Source: Ignelater luminosus (Eukaryota; Arthropoda; Insecta; Coleoptera; Elateridae). Taken from it: a stretch of DNA of 64,000 bases. The stretch is taken from the NCBI GenBank assembly GCA_011009095.1, contig VTPC01004399.1, positions 34,678 through 98,677 of the forward strand. Direction: 5' to 3'. Every line of letters starts with the position of its first letter. Within the stretch, counting starts at the first letter, position 1. The translations under genes and the position numbers were made by a program. Under the pieces are notes generated by a model that made no database searches, had not been told where the DNA came from, and was given only the letters and a program-made list of their open reading frames with translations. Below are positions 35,331-48,319 of this stretch, in pieces.

Positions 35331-36170
35331 AAAGGAACAAGAAGCTCTTTATTATTATAATTTTTTATTTTGTGAAGATGAGTATTGCCCAGATGTTTAA
35401 AGTAATGTGGAAAATCCTGGTTTTGAAAAGGAACCAGGAGGAAAAATACCAAGCAGTGTAGGAATGTTAATTTGAGTATTTCAACAGTTTACCTGATTGT
35501 TTCACTGTTGTATCCATGATAATTAAGCGTAATTCAATTAACCCGATTCAATTTTCGTGAATATCTTCTTAGATTATTTTGATGATAACTGGATTTTCAA
35601 TCGAACTTGATGCTCAAGTTTGTACAGAATGGGTACAATCTTTATAATGAAATAAAATGCGATAAATTCATTTTATTCTAAAATAAGAATGGATAATATT
35701 AGTAACAATGAGTAGAGGATATCCACATCCTTGTAATTAACTTAAAATTGCAAAAATAAAATTATGAAAAATTCGAAAGGACAATTTTTTTATCACGTTG
35801 CGTGCTATGACCAAATTATAACCATACTTCACACTCACAATCAGAAAAACCAAAAGTATGTTATGTAGTCGCACATCAACAGCTTTTTCAACAAGTAAAA
35901 GTTACTCAACCATCTAGAGCACAGAATATTTCCTCAATATTCGACTTCTAATTATTTTATTATCAGATTCGCATGCAACATCCAAGAAAGGATATAAAGC
36001 TTTTCTATTTAAAGTATAATAATGTTCTCTAGGAAATGGTATATAATATGAGTAAAAAAACATAAGATGAAAGGTCTGTGTAATATACTGTTACTGATAA
36101 ATTGTATATACCTAAAAATTTGTTATGTTAAAAGAGAGAGAGAGAACTTGGGTAGTGGCCGTCCATCCGA
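35331..36170. other. Upstream region of the Gln-rich gene, no gene recognised
   Basis: AT-rich, with a short (AG)n run at 36132-36144. It may contain regulatory sequence for the gene starting downstream, but no specific site could be supported. Confidence 0.35.
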
Positions 36171-36177
36171 AGATACT

Positions 36178-36205
36178 TACAAAAGGTAGGGTGGGCCGTT
36201 CACCT
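36178..36205 (+). promoter_or_regulatory. Possible core promoter (TATA-like and initiator-like)
   Basis: TACAAAAGG at 36178-36186 lies about 24 bases before a TTCACC at 36199-36204, with A36202 as a possible first base. The spacing suits an insect core promoter and would give a 5' leader of about 92 bases. Other TATA-like strings occur at 36041 and 36105, so this is a guess. Confidence 0.25.
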
Positions 36206-36296
36206 GTGCGAGACTACAAATGCAAGTTCGCAGATCTCTTAAGACCATTTACTGTGTCAAACTTTTGGATTAAACTATAACATATTTGAAACCATG
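36202..36296 (+). other. Exon 1 of the Gln-rich secreted protein gene (5' leader plus ATG)
   Basis: The sequence ACC-ATG ends at 36296 and is followed immediately by GTAAGTATC, a near-perfect splice donor. A coding part consisting of the ATG alone fits exon 2, which starts with AAG in phase 0 and completes a signal peptide. First exons that end within or just after the first codons are common in insect cuticle and secreted-protein genes. The 5' limit given is the weak initiator guess. What would be decisive is RNA-seq across this junction. Confidence 0.6.
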
Positions 36297-39200
36297 GTAA
36301 GTATCAGATTTCTTTATTTTGTTTTAAGTGACAGTGATAGTATAGTGAGTGTTTACTATTAGTATTACGGTGTTGTTTGGATTGTTACGTGATCAGTAAT
36401 TATTATTTTCAATATGAGATTTGATATGTCACAGCAGTGATGTTTGATCAAGTTGTGAAAAAGAAACTTCAAATTTATGTTATTGTGTCATTAACAAAAT
36501 GAATTGATACTGATTATAATAAATACAACTTAAATCGTACAATATACAATAATACTGTTATACAAATCGAATATCAAAACAATATTGTCATTCATATCAT
36601 TTCATCAACGATAGTAAGTTTATTTTGATAAGAATCAGATTGTTATGAGAATATGGGTATTTTAGTCAATTACAAAAGTGCGTCAAAGTTGCAACAGTAC
36701 GGTATTTATTGCAGCTTGCTTTCTATAAATCAAATATTTATATTTTAATTGTAAAGTATAAAAGATTCATTATTATTAACTATTACAATAACAGTGAATA
36801 TTAACTAATTATTCGTTTTAAAATTGATTGTAAAAATAAACAGTTTTAGAAATTATTTTGAATTGTTCGCAGAACCATAATAATTTTAACACAATTATAT
36901 TATATTGCAATCTCCAATTTTGTTTAATTTTTTTTTTACTTGGACTAAATTTAACAGATATTTATAAACAAATTGTTTGATATTTTGGAGTTGGTACATC
37001 AAATATTCAACAATATTAATGGGAAATTTCATTAAATGCATGGCTGCACGTGGGCTCAATGAATGAAATTGAAGAGTTAATGTATGTAGTATTTCTGTCT
37101 TTTTCAACAGATGAGTTAGCCTTTTAGTTATCAGTCTCAATTTTAGCTATACTAATTGTTATCATAAGGATCATACAAGATTTTATGTATTTATAAGTTT
37201 CAGCAAAAATTTAATTAATTGAATTAAAACCAGAATTTGTTCCTGAATGGAGTAGAAGTTCTTGATTTGAACATAACCCATTGAAGATCGCTACTTCAAT
37301 CCAATATATTTTTTTTAATTTCTACTTGTACTTCATGCTGGAAGTGTCTGGAGGCTCAAAGGTTATAAGCCGAGGCTTTCGATTAGTTACATATTTTCGA
37401 ATGAAGATTTGGAGAGTACTGACAGATAACAGGTTAATTGAAGAATGATCTTCAAAGGGTCATATTCGAATTTAAAAGAACTTCCCGTATTTTTGTTTAT
37501 AGATTCGTAACTGTAAAAGGCGTTGTATGTTCCCTTGCTGAACTAAATTATCTTTAGATAGTGTTTCAGTTTAATTTTTGAACAAGAACTTTATTATCTA
37601 AACTCAAATTGCTTTTCGTTTTTAATTTTTGTAACAACCCAACGGTTACTTATGATTTTAAAGTTACTTTGTTGAGTAATGCCCAATATTGTATTTTGAC
37701 TTTTGATAAATGCTTTTCCCCTCCATATTTTAAATCTGTTTTTGGCTTGTAAACCATTATTCGACTTCTGGTGGTAAAGATTTTGGGTAGATGTCTCCGA
37801 TTTTATAGAAACATAATAGCCAAGACCCCCAATAGATTTAGTTTGCTCAAGATTTGTTGATGCTTTTTACATTAAGAAATCTCTGCACTTGGTGCAGATG
37901 ATATCGATCTAGCTGCGAAGACAATTAAAAGCAAGTTGTTTAGATGCAGAGACATTTAGATGACGAATATTTAATTTTGGAGAAATAATAGATGTAGGGT
38001 AGATATCGCAAACAAGAAAATGCATGCTTTTAGGAGACTTCCTCAATCAATATATTTCTTTAAGAGGTTTTAATAAAAATTTTGCAATTTTCATTTTAGC
38101 ACCGCCAAAGAATTTTTTTGTTAAAAACTTTTGAAATCAAATTATAGACGCACTGTCACAATTAAATATTCGGCATTTAAATTTCCTGTTTCTAATTGTT
38201 TTTGCAGCTAGTAGTCGTTGCGGCTAATGTTCTTCGCTTTTAAATGCTGGCAATCAAGTGACCACAGTTAAATGTCTTAATTCACAAATGCCGCAAGTTA
38301 TTTGAACCTGCATCAGTTGATTCGTTTCTGCTTGTAACAGTACAACAGAGCAAACTGTCCTTGTTATATACTGGAAGGTGACTGACCTTTGTTTAGGCTA
38401 TGGTTCAAAACAGTGACAAAATTCGTATCTATTATTATCAAAAGTAGACAATTAAAAATATGGCCTAGAATTCAGATCAGGTTTTCAAAGTTGCATTCAC
38501 CAACAGGTTTTCTAGACTGCATTCTAAATTTCCAGACTTGAACATTCATTAGGTTTATTTAGATTCAATTTGAAATTGTAGTGACCTAATTCAAGCAGAT
38601 TAGCATGTGACAGAAGAGTAAGTTTGCAAATACAAGAAATGAAGTAAAAGTTCACTGTCCTCTAAAATTCTTTATATCTGTTTGTCGGGTTTTGGTGTAG
38701 TCTTCAGTCTATGCTACTTCTTCTGGCAAAAACATTGACTTGACAACCTTGAATAAAGATCAAGATATGTAGAAAGATATGATTGTATAAATTATTAGTT
38801 CTGTATAATATTTAAGATCTTTTTTGATTTTTGTGCTTAACACTAACGTTTTGTTTGAATGTTCTGAGTTGGTTTTGAGAAGGTTCTTGAAATTCGTGGT
38901 CTGAAATCTCGGATTCTAAGAAGTTTACCTATCGTGTTTGGGTTTTGGGAAAGTTCGGCCTTTATCAAGTTTCTTTACTTTCAGATGGCATTATTTATTA
39001 CTTAATGCTTGGTTGAAAAATATCTGAAGCCTTTGAGTATTTTTAATATTAATCTTTGTTGGGTATTTTTAAAAGTTTATATCATGCATTTGCTTTTACT
39101 GTGTCAGGTTTGATCGTTTAGAAACAAATTGTTTTAATTTTTTTGAATTTTGATAATCCGTATTGACGTTTTAATGTACAATATCAGTTTAACTTTAATC

Positions 39201-39696
39201 GGCCCTTGTAACACTTTTTTATACTTACAGTTTCCTTGCTGCATTATTTCTGTTTTAGTTACGTTTCTTTGTTTTTTTTTCTATTTTTTGTTCTACCAAA
39301 CAGTTTAATTTGGCCAAATTCCATGTTACTAATTACGTGTACAATGTAGATTTTACATTCACAATTATTTTGCATTTTTTTAATTGCCTTCATTGAGTTA
39401 AGTTGAAATAATCTGAGAGTTGCGTAAAGCAATTTTATAAACAAACTGTACGTCCTTCAACAACCAAGATTATTAATTTAATTCAGTTTCAGATTTTACT
39501 GTATAACTCCAACGTTCTGCCCTGAAATTAATGTTGTGGTGTTGTGTAGGTTAGTTTCAGATGATGACCGCAAGGAATATTATTTTACTTTCTCTTTATT
39601 GATTTTTAAGATTTGTTAAAGGAAAAAATTGTTAGTTAACTAGCTTGTAATCCTCATAGTGTAATTTGTGTCATTTCTTAAACAAACATCCTAAAG

Positions 39697-39884
39697 CAGC
39701 GGTCGGCAAACTTTCTCAATTCTCAAATTCTCAATTTAAAACTTCGCAGACCACTAACATAATTTTTCAATGTACAAATTAATACGAACATTGAGTATGA
39801 TATAATATCTGAATTTCTTTGCGGACCATTAGAATTACCTCGCGGACCACCAGTGGTCCGCAGACCACCGGTTGCCGACCGCTG
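39697..39884. mobile_element. 188-bp hAT-type MITE with 8-bp target duplication
   Basis: The ends CAGCGGTCGGCAAA and, inverted, CAGCGGTCGGCAAC share 13 bases. The flanks TCCTAAAG (39689-39696) and TCTTAAAG (39885-39892) match at 7 of 8. The inside carries a palindrome GCGGACCACCAGTGGTCCGC at 39842-39861. It is non-coding and must have been moved by a hAT transposase. The TIR differs from that of the hAT at 22663. Confidence 0.85.
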
Positions 39885-42800
39885 TCTTAAAGGAATGTAC
39901 TGGTCAAGTATGAAACGCCAGGCGCTTCCACCAAAAATCTCTTAAGTAGTTGTGTGAATAGAAATTAAGTATTCAGGACACAAAACACCGGTTGAATTAT
40001 AAACATTCTAAGTAGATAATAAAAAGTTTTTCTTTTCTTTAGTGCAATTAAAATAAGGATCATAACAACTCCTCCGGTTTTACGAAAAACAATTCAAGAA
40101 AGGTCGATTTTTGGTTACAAAGTTTAAAATAGCGGGTGGCTCCGTTTCTGATTTGTTAATCTGCATGTAATTACACGGCAGTTTATGAAATTAGCGTCAC
40201 AATAACAATGACAAATAATAGTTTTACCTTTATATCCCTGAACATAACTAATCGAGTGAATGAAACGAATGTCGTTTTGTCGAATGATTTTGCTATTATA
40301 ATCAGGTTTTTGATTTGAAGGAAATCGTATTTTTTTAGTGTCTATTCAACAGGATATGATGGTAGTTTATTGGATATTTGCTTTGAGATAATCTCAATAA
40401 AATGGTGAGCCGTAAGATTTTATAGTTGTCAAACGTGTTAGACAACAATACTTATTGAAAGGCAATTTTTATCAAAAATGCAACAAAACCATTTTTATCT
40501 TACTTCCAATAGATCTACTATTTTGAAGAGTATTCAAAAGTTCAAAACGCAAGGACTTTAGCATAATACAATGTCTGTGTGAAGACTGAATTTTTGTTTT
40601 CAACAGTTTTGTACTCAAACAAATCTTCCTGTTCATGAACTCAGTTTTAAACATTCAATAAATAATTTTCTTGTTTAGCATATGATTCTTTTTAGTTCAG
40701 AAAGCAGAGCAAATCTTGTGACTCAATATCTGAATTATTGCTAAATTTTTACAAACTTGTTTTCGTAGTCATATGAATGAATCCTTGAGCATCAAGGTTG
40801 AAGATAAGCAAATCTACCGTAACCTTTGATTCTGACTTACAAAAATCTAAAAATGTAGATATGACAATGGAGGCTTTTGTAAATGTCATGTAGGCATGCA
40901 TTACATAATTATCATACGTGACTGCATCAAGCAGGAAAAACTAAAATCACTTTGAACTGGTATTTGATCTCTTTAAAGCAGGAATGTTTGAAATCCCAAT
41001 GTCTACGTTTCGGTTTCCCTTGGTCAGAAATAAATGTTTTAATTAGCAGTTTGTTCTTTAATAATATCTGTATCAAAGTTTCAAGAAAGCAAAAGCATTG
41101 CTTTACTAGGTTAATTCAGTATAATTCTTAAAATCGTAGCTTAAACAGGATCAATTTTTCAAGGTATCAGACAGGTAGTTTATTCATCAAGACTGTCGCA
41201 ATGGTTGGAAATTCATCAAATAAAGTTAGTAAAGAAAAACACTTGAAAAATGATCCATCTTATGTTCGTACCGTAACATCCATCTTATCGAATTTTACAG
41301 TAGCTAGTTAGTTTTCAGGTAAAAAAACTTTATGAGTTATTTTTCCCTTTTTATCTCCTTTCGAAGATGTTTTTAGTAGCCAATCATCACTAGTTGTTAC
41401 ATTCTTGAGATTCAATCGATTGATATTTGGCAATGGAAAAAGGATTACATCTAGCCTTGAACCACGAAGACAAATGAAACCAAACTTGATCCTGATTGGA
41501 AATTCACCTTCCACAACAGAATTCGCTGATTGAAAAATCTGAAATGTTATTGAGACTTTGAAGATCGATTTAAAATGAAACTTCTTCCTTTAGCTTAGAT
41601 GACATACTTAAGTAGACATTTGCTGCTTAAATCGTATGTCTGGTAAAGCTTGACTACCTACAACTAATGTACATAATACACAAATAGCTGTTTATAAATC
41701 TAGAATGTAAACTAATGTTTTAATACCGAGATTGTAAGTTATACCCGAGGCAGCAAAGCATATTTCCAACTTGCGATGCGTACAAAACTTTTCTTCTTTC
41801 AAACAATTTAAGTTATTTAATTCAATTAGTTTCTCATTATTTAAATAGGACTCTTTCCATTTTATTTCCCTTGAGGCATAATCTTGCATATTATTTATAT
41901 CAAATCAGAGGGGTCGTGAGAAAAAAGATTTTTTTATAACAAGCCGTTGCAAAATAATAAATTAGATTCCCAAGTTTTCAATATTTGCAGGTTTATAAAT
42001 ATGAAGGCAGTGTGACTAGAAATATAATTTTTTTCCGTTGCTGATGTGCATTGAGAACCTCCTTTGGGCGGAAGAAAAACCAAAGATTGTTAGGCAAAGT
42101 ATAAGTTTTTGACCTTAATATTTCAATTTCTTTTCAATACTCAATAAAACAATGTATAGATTAAGCAAAAGTAATTGTTTCTGGGACAAAACGTAAAATT
42201 GCTAAAAGAATTCAAGTATTAAAAGTTATTTTAATGGATTCCCAGGTGAAGGTTTTTTATTGTACACATTTTTTAATTATATTTTAAGAAATTCCGACGC
42301 TAATTTTTAATAACTTTTATTATTGATACTATACCTTTCCAAAATCGTTTTCAATTAATGAAGTGTTTGTGATGCAGTATAACATCAATTAGTGAACGCA
42401 ACATACGCCAGCCTGCCTGGGAATTAACATCTTTTTTCTGTAAGCAACCTTTTAAAAATGTAAACGTTCATTTGCGCAATATAAACTAACAATAAAATCA
42501 ATTTAATTAATTTTATAAAAAATAAGGATTTCATCCTTTAAATGGCTTGTATGACACTCAACTAAAAATAAAATATACCTGCACAATAACCACCGTAGGT
42601 TAAAAAAACGATTTGTTGAATTATCAACTTTAGTTTTTACTTCAACAATTACAAAACAATTGCAAAACACTCGCTAAAAGTTAAATGTAATAATTTATAA
42701 AGTTCTTCTTTGACATCGTGAAATTCGCTTTTAATTTTATCAAAAGACCTTGATATATGTACAATACCAAATTAAAATTTTATTTGGAATATTTATAGTC

Positions 42801-45133
42801 ATATACATAAAACTTATCATCGTTTATTTCAAATGTCTTTAAAATTTCCGGTTTGATGAACTTAATGTCTTGATTGCTTAATTTTTTATACACGCCCACA
42901 GATTTCTGCAAACTAGGGGAAAATCTCTTTAAAATAACAGTCATTAAACGTATGTGTACACTATTAAATGTTAAAAATAATTAAGTAACAAAGATAGATG
43001 GCAAAAACGAAATATAAATACAAAGAAATTAACCTCTTAATGCAAAAAAAGCGACCGCTATAGTTTTACTGAAAACTTTCTCCGGATGGCAATAATAAAT
43101 AACGATGGACAATTTTCTTGCTTACGTTATTGTATCATACCTTTCACTTATATAAGCCTTCTCTTTTAAAAATCCATTTCTCTCTTAATTTAGAATGAGA
43201 TTTCTGGTTTTCATTTTTTAACTCCGTGCTCCACCCTTCTATTAATTTAATGATAGTCAATTTATTTAACAGAAGCGAAAGTTAGATGGTGATTCAAAAC
43301 AACATTTCTGTTAAACTATTATTATTTTTTTACTTGAAGTTTATGTTTATACAATGGAAACGTATTTTTGTAAATAAATAAAAAAATAAAGATGCAATTA
43401 GAAATTTGTTCATTAATAATGATCATCTCTAAAACTAAATGAAAGTATTTATTACTATCTTAAAGTATCACTACAGGAATAAATTAATTAAAGCTGGAAA
43501 TTAAAAGATAAAGTCGTTTTTTCATTTTTATTATTTTTTTCATATAGTAAAAAACATTGATGTCAAAGACATACATTTTGGGACGTAAAAAGATAACTTC
43601 AAAATTCTTTTCTTTGAAATATCATTTTCTCTACTGAAAAATTCTATTTCTTTCTCTTAACTTGTATTTTTCCTTGATAGTTTCTTCTTTTTTCTCCTGT
43701 CCTAATATTTATTTTTATTTATTTACTTTTCTTTATCCTTGAATATGACTTTCAGTTTTGTCTATCTTTCTATTTACACATTTTCCAGTTTTCAAAATCA
43801 AAATTATTCTCTATGTTCGAAAAAGTGCATTCAGTTTTTATTTCTTCTTTTTTTTCTGTTCTTTTCCTATATCTCTAAAACGTACCTTTATTGCATTTTA
43901 CTGTTTATCATTTCCCTTGCGTATTATTTGTATTATTTATAATATTATTCTTTAACTCTTTGTGTTTAATTTTTTATTTTTTTTCCTATCGGCCATCGTT
44001 TTTTCTGCCTTTATTCCTAATCAATCACTAGCTTGGAATGACTGCTAATTGAGTCTTCAATATAATCCTAACCTTTTCTTTCTATTTTGATTACCTTTAT
44101 ATTACTATTTTCTTGTTGTTTTTATTAGGTTCTCTGTCCATCAAATTAATCTTTTGTCATTGTTTTAAAGTTATTGTTTTTGTGATTATCCTATGTCCCA
44201 GCGCTTTTGCATTCCATTCACTTTAAAGATATCTTCTTTTACTTAAATGTAACTCGAATATTGTTATTTATTATCTTTTGATAACATATTGTTCTTGTTT
44301 GTATGGCAATAAATATTTAATGTTATCAATTTGTTTACAAAATTATTTTTTGCTAAATTCATAACTTGAGTCTCAGGAGTGGTGAAACGCAAAATAATTA
44401 AATTGTTAAATACATTGTTAGTTAACAATACTTTATGCAACTTTTGTATGCCTCTATCTTACCCTTATAGATCTCAAAAATAACGTATGCTTATTTTTAA
44501 GTTAAACCAAAGGAAAGGTTTAGTGTGACGAAACGATTTGGCTGTTCTATCATTGTGTTCTCTTTTTCTATTGTGTATCATAGCAGCCTAGTCTTCTACA
44601 GGGTAATAACTAACTGCGTTATCTGGTCAATGTTGGTGCCAATTTTTTTTTTTTTGTGATAAAGATGATGCCAAAATCATGCCAAACCATCTTCATAGTG
44701 TGCAAATCAAAAACAGTTGTTTTTTTTAAATTAGTCTAGTTCATGATAAGATTGAAGAACATTTGGATCAAATAATAGGTTTTCTGATCTTACTTCGATT
44801 CTTTTTTTTTATTCTATGTTGGCATCAAAACTAGTCCTCTATTTTAGGTTTTCTATTTTGCATTCTCCTTCTCTTGTTATTAATCTTCTAACATCTTCCT
44901 ATTGCATGTACGTTTTTTCCCACAAACTATGATGTTCTATTTTCTTCTGTTTGTGGGTTCTGATAATTTCCATCTTCTTTCGAATTATTCATTTAACTAC
45001 ACTAATGCTGATTTTTATTTTAATCTGTGCATCATACAAAAATTATCTTTTGGTTTTTGTTTTCATCTTCATTCTGATTTTGAAAGTTTCTTCCAATTGA
45101 AGGTGAGATTAGCTTGTTATTGTGTAAGCTTCC

Positions 45134-46290
45134 CCTTCTTCTTCTTCTTGTTCTTCTTCTTCTTCTGGTGCCATGCTTTAGGCGTTGGCAACTGCATTGT
45201 CTATTATTGACTGGTATCTATCCCTATCGCAGACTGCATGCAGCAGATTCCCCGCGCTCATCCTTGTCCAATGCCGTAAATTTCTCAGCCATGACATTTT
45301 CTTGCGTCCGATCCAACGTCTCCCTTTAATCTTGCCGTTCAAGATAAGTTGTAGCAGGTTATACTTGTCGTTACGCAATATGTGACCTAGGTATTCAAGC
45401 TTGCGTCGTTTAGTAGATGTTAAGAATTGTCTATAGTGTCCCATTCCCTTTAGTACTTTCTCCTTTGTGACCCTGTAAGTCCATGGTATTTTGAGTATCC
45501 TCCTATATGTCCACATTTCGAACGCTTCTATGCGGTTCATGGTTTGCATCTTGAGAGTTCACGTTTTGCACCCAAAGCACCACTGACCAGGAGTAATATT
45601 TCGCAGATCGTTCTTAAATGCTGAGAGCAAGTTGGGGGTTGCTCAGCATCGCTTTGAATTTGAAGAAAGCTACTCTTGCTTGCTCTATCGTCGGCTTTAT
45701 TTCTAAGTCCGGGTCCAGTTTCCTTTCTATCCAGCTTCCCAGATATTTAAAACGTCTTACTCTTTCTATATAATCGAGGTTTGGAGCCTTAATCTCGTTG
45801 GCCCTACTTCCATTTTTTTACTATCATTATTTTGGTTTTCTGCTCATTCATATTAAGGCCCCAAAGTAGGCTTTCAGCACGTATTCGTTTTAACATTTCT
45901 TTAATTGTTTCTGCCATGATGACTGTGTCGTGTCTGACCTTCGATTCGTACTCCTTCATAACTGTTGAGGGATGTTTTGAATATATTTTTGATATAAATA
46001 TTAAATATTACACACCACTGTCTCACACCTCTTTTTATATAGATCTCAACAGTTTTCTCTTCTTGTATTGAAATACATGCATATTGTTCCCAGTACAGGT
46101 TTGTTAGCAGCTTCAGATCACTGTCGTCTATATTCACCGATCTTAGAGCGCCTGTCATCTTCATGGGTTGGCCTCGATCAAAGACCTTTTCATAATCAAT
46201 GAAGCAGATACATATATTGGCCTTTTTACCTTTCAGCATCTCTGAAGGAGAGCCTGCATGCTGAACAAGGATGTTACGCATGTTGTATTA
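45134..46290 (-). mobile_element. 5'-truncated LINE, copy D, inside the intron
   Basis: On the minus strand: LFSMQ block (about 46260), RT block ICFIDYEKVFDRG, IYIKRGVRQW (about 46020), then after broken sequence the C-terminal IEAFEMWTYRRILKIPW and GRKKMSWLRNLRHW blocks (45178-45549). It ends with a (GAA)n tail at 45134-45166, seen as CTT on the plus strand. Where copy E has IRYADDT, this copy goes directly from GQT to the next block, so a deletion of about 22 bases removes the YADD box. It is the same family as 59560-61080, in opposite orientation. Confidence 0.88.
45178..45549 (-). pseudogene. LINE copy D, C-terminal domain
   Basis: A 123-codon frame with the MNRIEAFEMWTYRRI, MGHYRQFLTSTKRRKLEYLGHIL and MSWLRNLRHW blocks typical of the C-terminal region of insect APE-type LINEs, ending at the natural stop before the tail. 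It is well preserved compared with the RT part. Confidence 0.88.
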
Positions 46291-46546
46291 TTTATTTTCA
46301 GCTTCTCAGAATTACTTAGAGATATTACCTTTTTTTAACTTCCTCCGTTTGTGGTAAACCATGCTTAGGTTGTCATTCCGTAATATAGTAATAACAAAAA
46401 TAATTAATTTTAAGTTTTTTTTTGTGTTTGTAGTAGTTTGTTTCATACTGTAACTAAAAGTTACTTTGAGATCTATTACATATAAACTAGTCTAGAAATT
46501 TCCTGAAATAAGTTATAAACTAATGTTCTTTTCTTTTCTTTTTCAG

Positions 46547-47107
46547 AAGTACTTACCTGTATTTTTCTGCCTGCTAAACTTAACGTTTGCAGTACGAGAA
46601 AAACAAATTAAGTTAGAAGACATAGAGAAAGACAACTTAGCAAGCGAAGGAAGACCCCAGCAACCATTAGGACCACTAAAGGAACAATTACAACTGCCGC
46701 AACAATATATTGCACCTCCACAACAAGTTCTTAGAATTCAACCACATTACCAACCTGAATATCTCCCGCAAGCATTGCCTCAAATACAACAACAATTTCC
46801 AGAGTTTCTACAATTTCCAGAATTTCAACAATTTCAACAACTGCAGATTCCACAGTTCCAACACGTACAACAACAACAACCACAACCACAGCCACAGCCA
46901 CAGCCACAGCCACAGCCACAACCACAACAACAACGAGTCGCTCCTAAGTTGCCAATAACACCACCAAGGCTGCAATTTGGATTTAGACCAATGAAACTCC
47001 AACCAAAAGCTGTTCAAAAACCGCAATCTACTCAAACGCAACAATATAGTACAGCTCCACAACAATTTTCTTTTCTGCGGCAATTTTTCAATTATCAACC
47101 AGCCCAA

Positions 47108-47138
<31 letters not shown>

Positions 47139-47926
47139 AACAACAACAACAACAAGTACAACAGACTTTACCTCCCTCTAGAGCTCAACAATATGTTCAA
47201 TCTCAACCTCAGTATCAACAATTTGACCTACCATACCTCACAGACAACCAATTAAGTGCTCAAGATTCTAACGCTTTCCAACAATATTATAACCCACAAC
47301 TCCTTTATCTTCAACAATATCCAGCAGCATCTACTAACATTCAATCTGTAATTGATCCTAAAGGCGGAGTTCAATATGTGATGTATGTGCCATCTCAATA
47401 TCTACAAGGAGCAAAAGCAGAACAAACTCAAACTGTGGAAACCTTGTTGCAACCCCAACAACAGACTTATGCCTCTCAAGATCTTAATTCTGTTCAAGGT
47501 CTACTTGGTGGAGAACAACAATATCAATACGTAAACATTCCTCAAGCTCAACCTCAAATCCAGTCTCAAGTTCAAGTTGCACCTCAAACGCAGAAATTTG
47601 CAGAAATTCAGTATGTTCCACAACAGCAACAGCAGCAACCAGAAGTAGTACAGAAGGCACCAAAATTCGAACTAAAATTCGAACCAAAATCTTTGTTGGA
47701 TTCGTACGTACCATCATTGTTACAATATGAATATTTCAAGCAACAGCAGCAGCAAGCACGAGGCAATGCTATTCAACAACCGTTGAAAACTGCACAGCCT
47801 GCTATTGGGAAAGGTGATTTTAACAAAAATTACGTTCCACAGTCAGCTGCTTCTACTCAGAGCTTTAATTATCAATTTAATCAATTCTCTTCGCGTCCTA
47901 CACGTTTGCAGCGTATTAAACAATAG
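46547..47926 (+). CDS. Secreted glutamine/proline-rich protein, exon 2 (uncharacterised)
   Basis: Joined to the ATG of exon 1 this gives 460 residues. Residues 1-16 (MKYLPVFFCLLNLTFA) form a clear signal peptide, with cleavage likely after LTFA. The mature chain starts with a short charged segment (VREKQIKLEDIEKDN) and continues as low-complexity Gln/Pro/Tyr sequence. Features are a Pro-Gln dipeptide tract (about 46873-46930), a run of 17 or more Gln interrupted once by Val (about 47104-47163), less repetitive islands such as DPKGGVQYVMYVPSQYL and PKSLLDSYVPSLLQYEYFK, and a basic tail ending RLQRIKQ. No Cys appears in the mature chain apart from the signal region, and no chitin-binding motif was recognised. 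An extracellular structural protein (cuticle, eggshell or silk-like) is plausible but inferred. The ATG at 46523 would start inside the acceptor tract and is less likely. Confidence 0.85.
46873..46930 (+). repeat. Pro-Gln coding hexanucleotide repeat
   Basis: Repeated CCACAG/CCACAA units encode alternating Pro and Gln within the Gln-rich gene. Length variation would keep the frame. Confidence 0.9.
47104..47163 (+). repeat. (CAA/CAG)n polyglutamine tract
   Basis: Near-pure CAA with a few CAG codons in the Gln-rich gene. The reverse strand reads as an accidental poly-Leu frame. Confidence 0.95.
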
Positions 47927-48301
47927 TTGCTTTGTTTAACATTTCGTGATAATCTCTTAATTATTTTTATTTTTTTTTTCTTGAAGTAAAACTGTTCATA
48001 CATGCACGATTCATTTTTATAATTGTGTAAAAGATTAAAAAGTTTTACAAAAGAATTAAACCTTTTATGACATCATAAAACATCAATTATTACTTTGTAA
48101 TTTTTGGCCAGTTTGATTTGATTACATCTTTTTTATTTTTTGTTTATGGCAGGACTGAACTCATGAAAACGAGTATTGTTACCAATTACTGTATTGTATG
48201 TACGTAATGACGATCACTATCTTTCAGTAATTTATAGAATTAGTTATTAAGTCATTTTAGGTATGTAGTTATATTTTATTGTTATTTAATATTACAATTT
48301 A

Positions 48302-48307
48302 AATAAA
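48302..48307 (+). terminator. Candidate poly(A) signal AATAAA of the Gln-rich gene
   Basis: AATAAA lies 376 bases after the stop codon and is followed by a T/GT-rich stretch. ATTAAA variants occur earlier (near 48032 and 48053), so a shorter 3' UTR is also possible. Confidence 0.5.
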
Positions 48308-48319
48308 TGCATTATTGTT

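Larger units (their letters stand above)
36297..46546 (+). other. Proposed 10.25-kb intron 1
   Basis: Bounded by GTAAGT at 36297 and a long pyrimidine tract ending TTTTTCAG at 46546. It contains a hAT MITE (39697-39884), an inverted LINE copy (45134-46290) and otherwise AT-rich sequence. Between 43.6 and 45.1 kb the plus strand is strikingly T-rich, possibly decayed antisense LINE sequence. No other coding exon was recognised inside. Confidence 0.55.

Noticed and set aside
43739..43955. Two overlapping hydrophobic frames that look like membrane segments
   Set aside because: They come from T-rich sequence that encodes Phe, Leu and Ile in any frame, inside the intron.
46523..46546. ATG at 46523 as the true start of the Gln-rich protein
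   Set aside because: These bases are a pyrimidine-rich acceptor tract ending in CAG. The first in-frame residues would be MFFSFLFQ, and exon 1 at 36294 gives a better signal peptide. Kept as the fallback start.
46731..47161. Minus-strand poly-Leu and poly-Val frames and a plus-strand Asn/His-rich frame
   Set aside because: Shadows of the CAA/CAG and CCACAG repeats of the Gln-rich gene in other frames.
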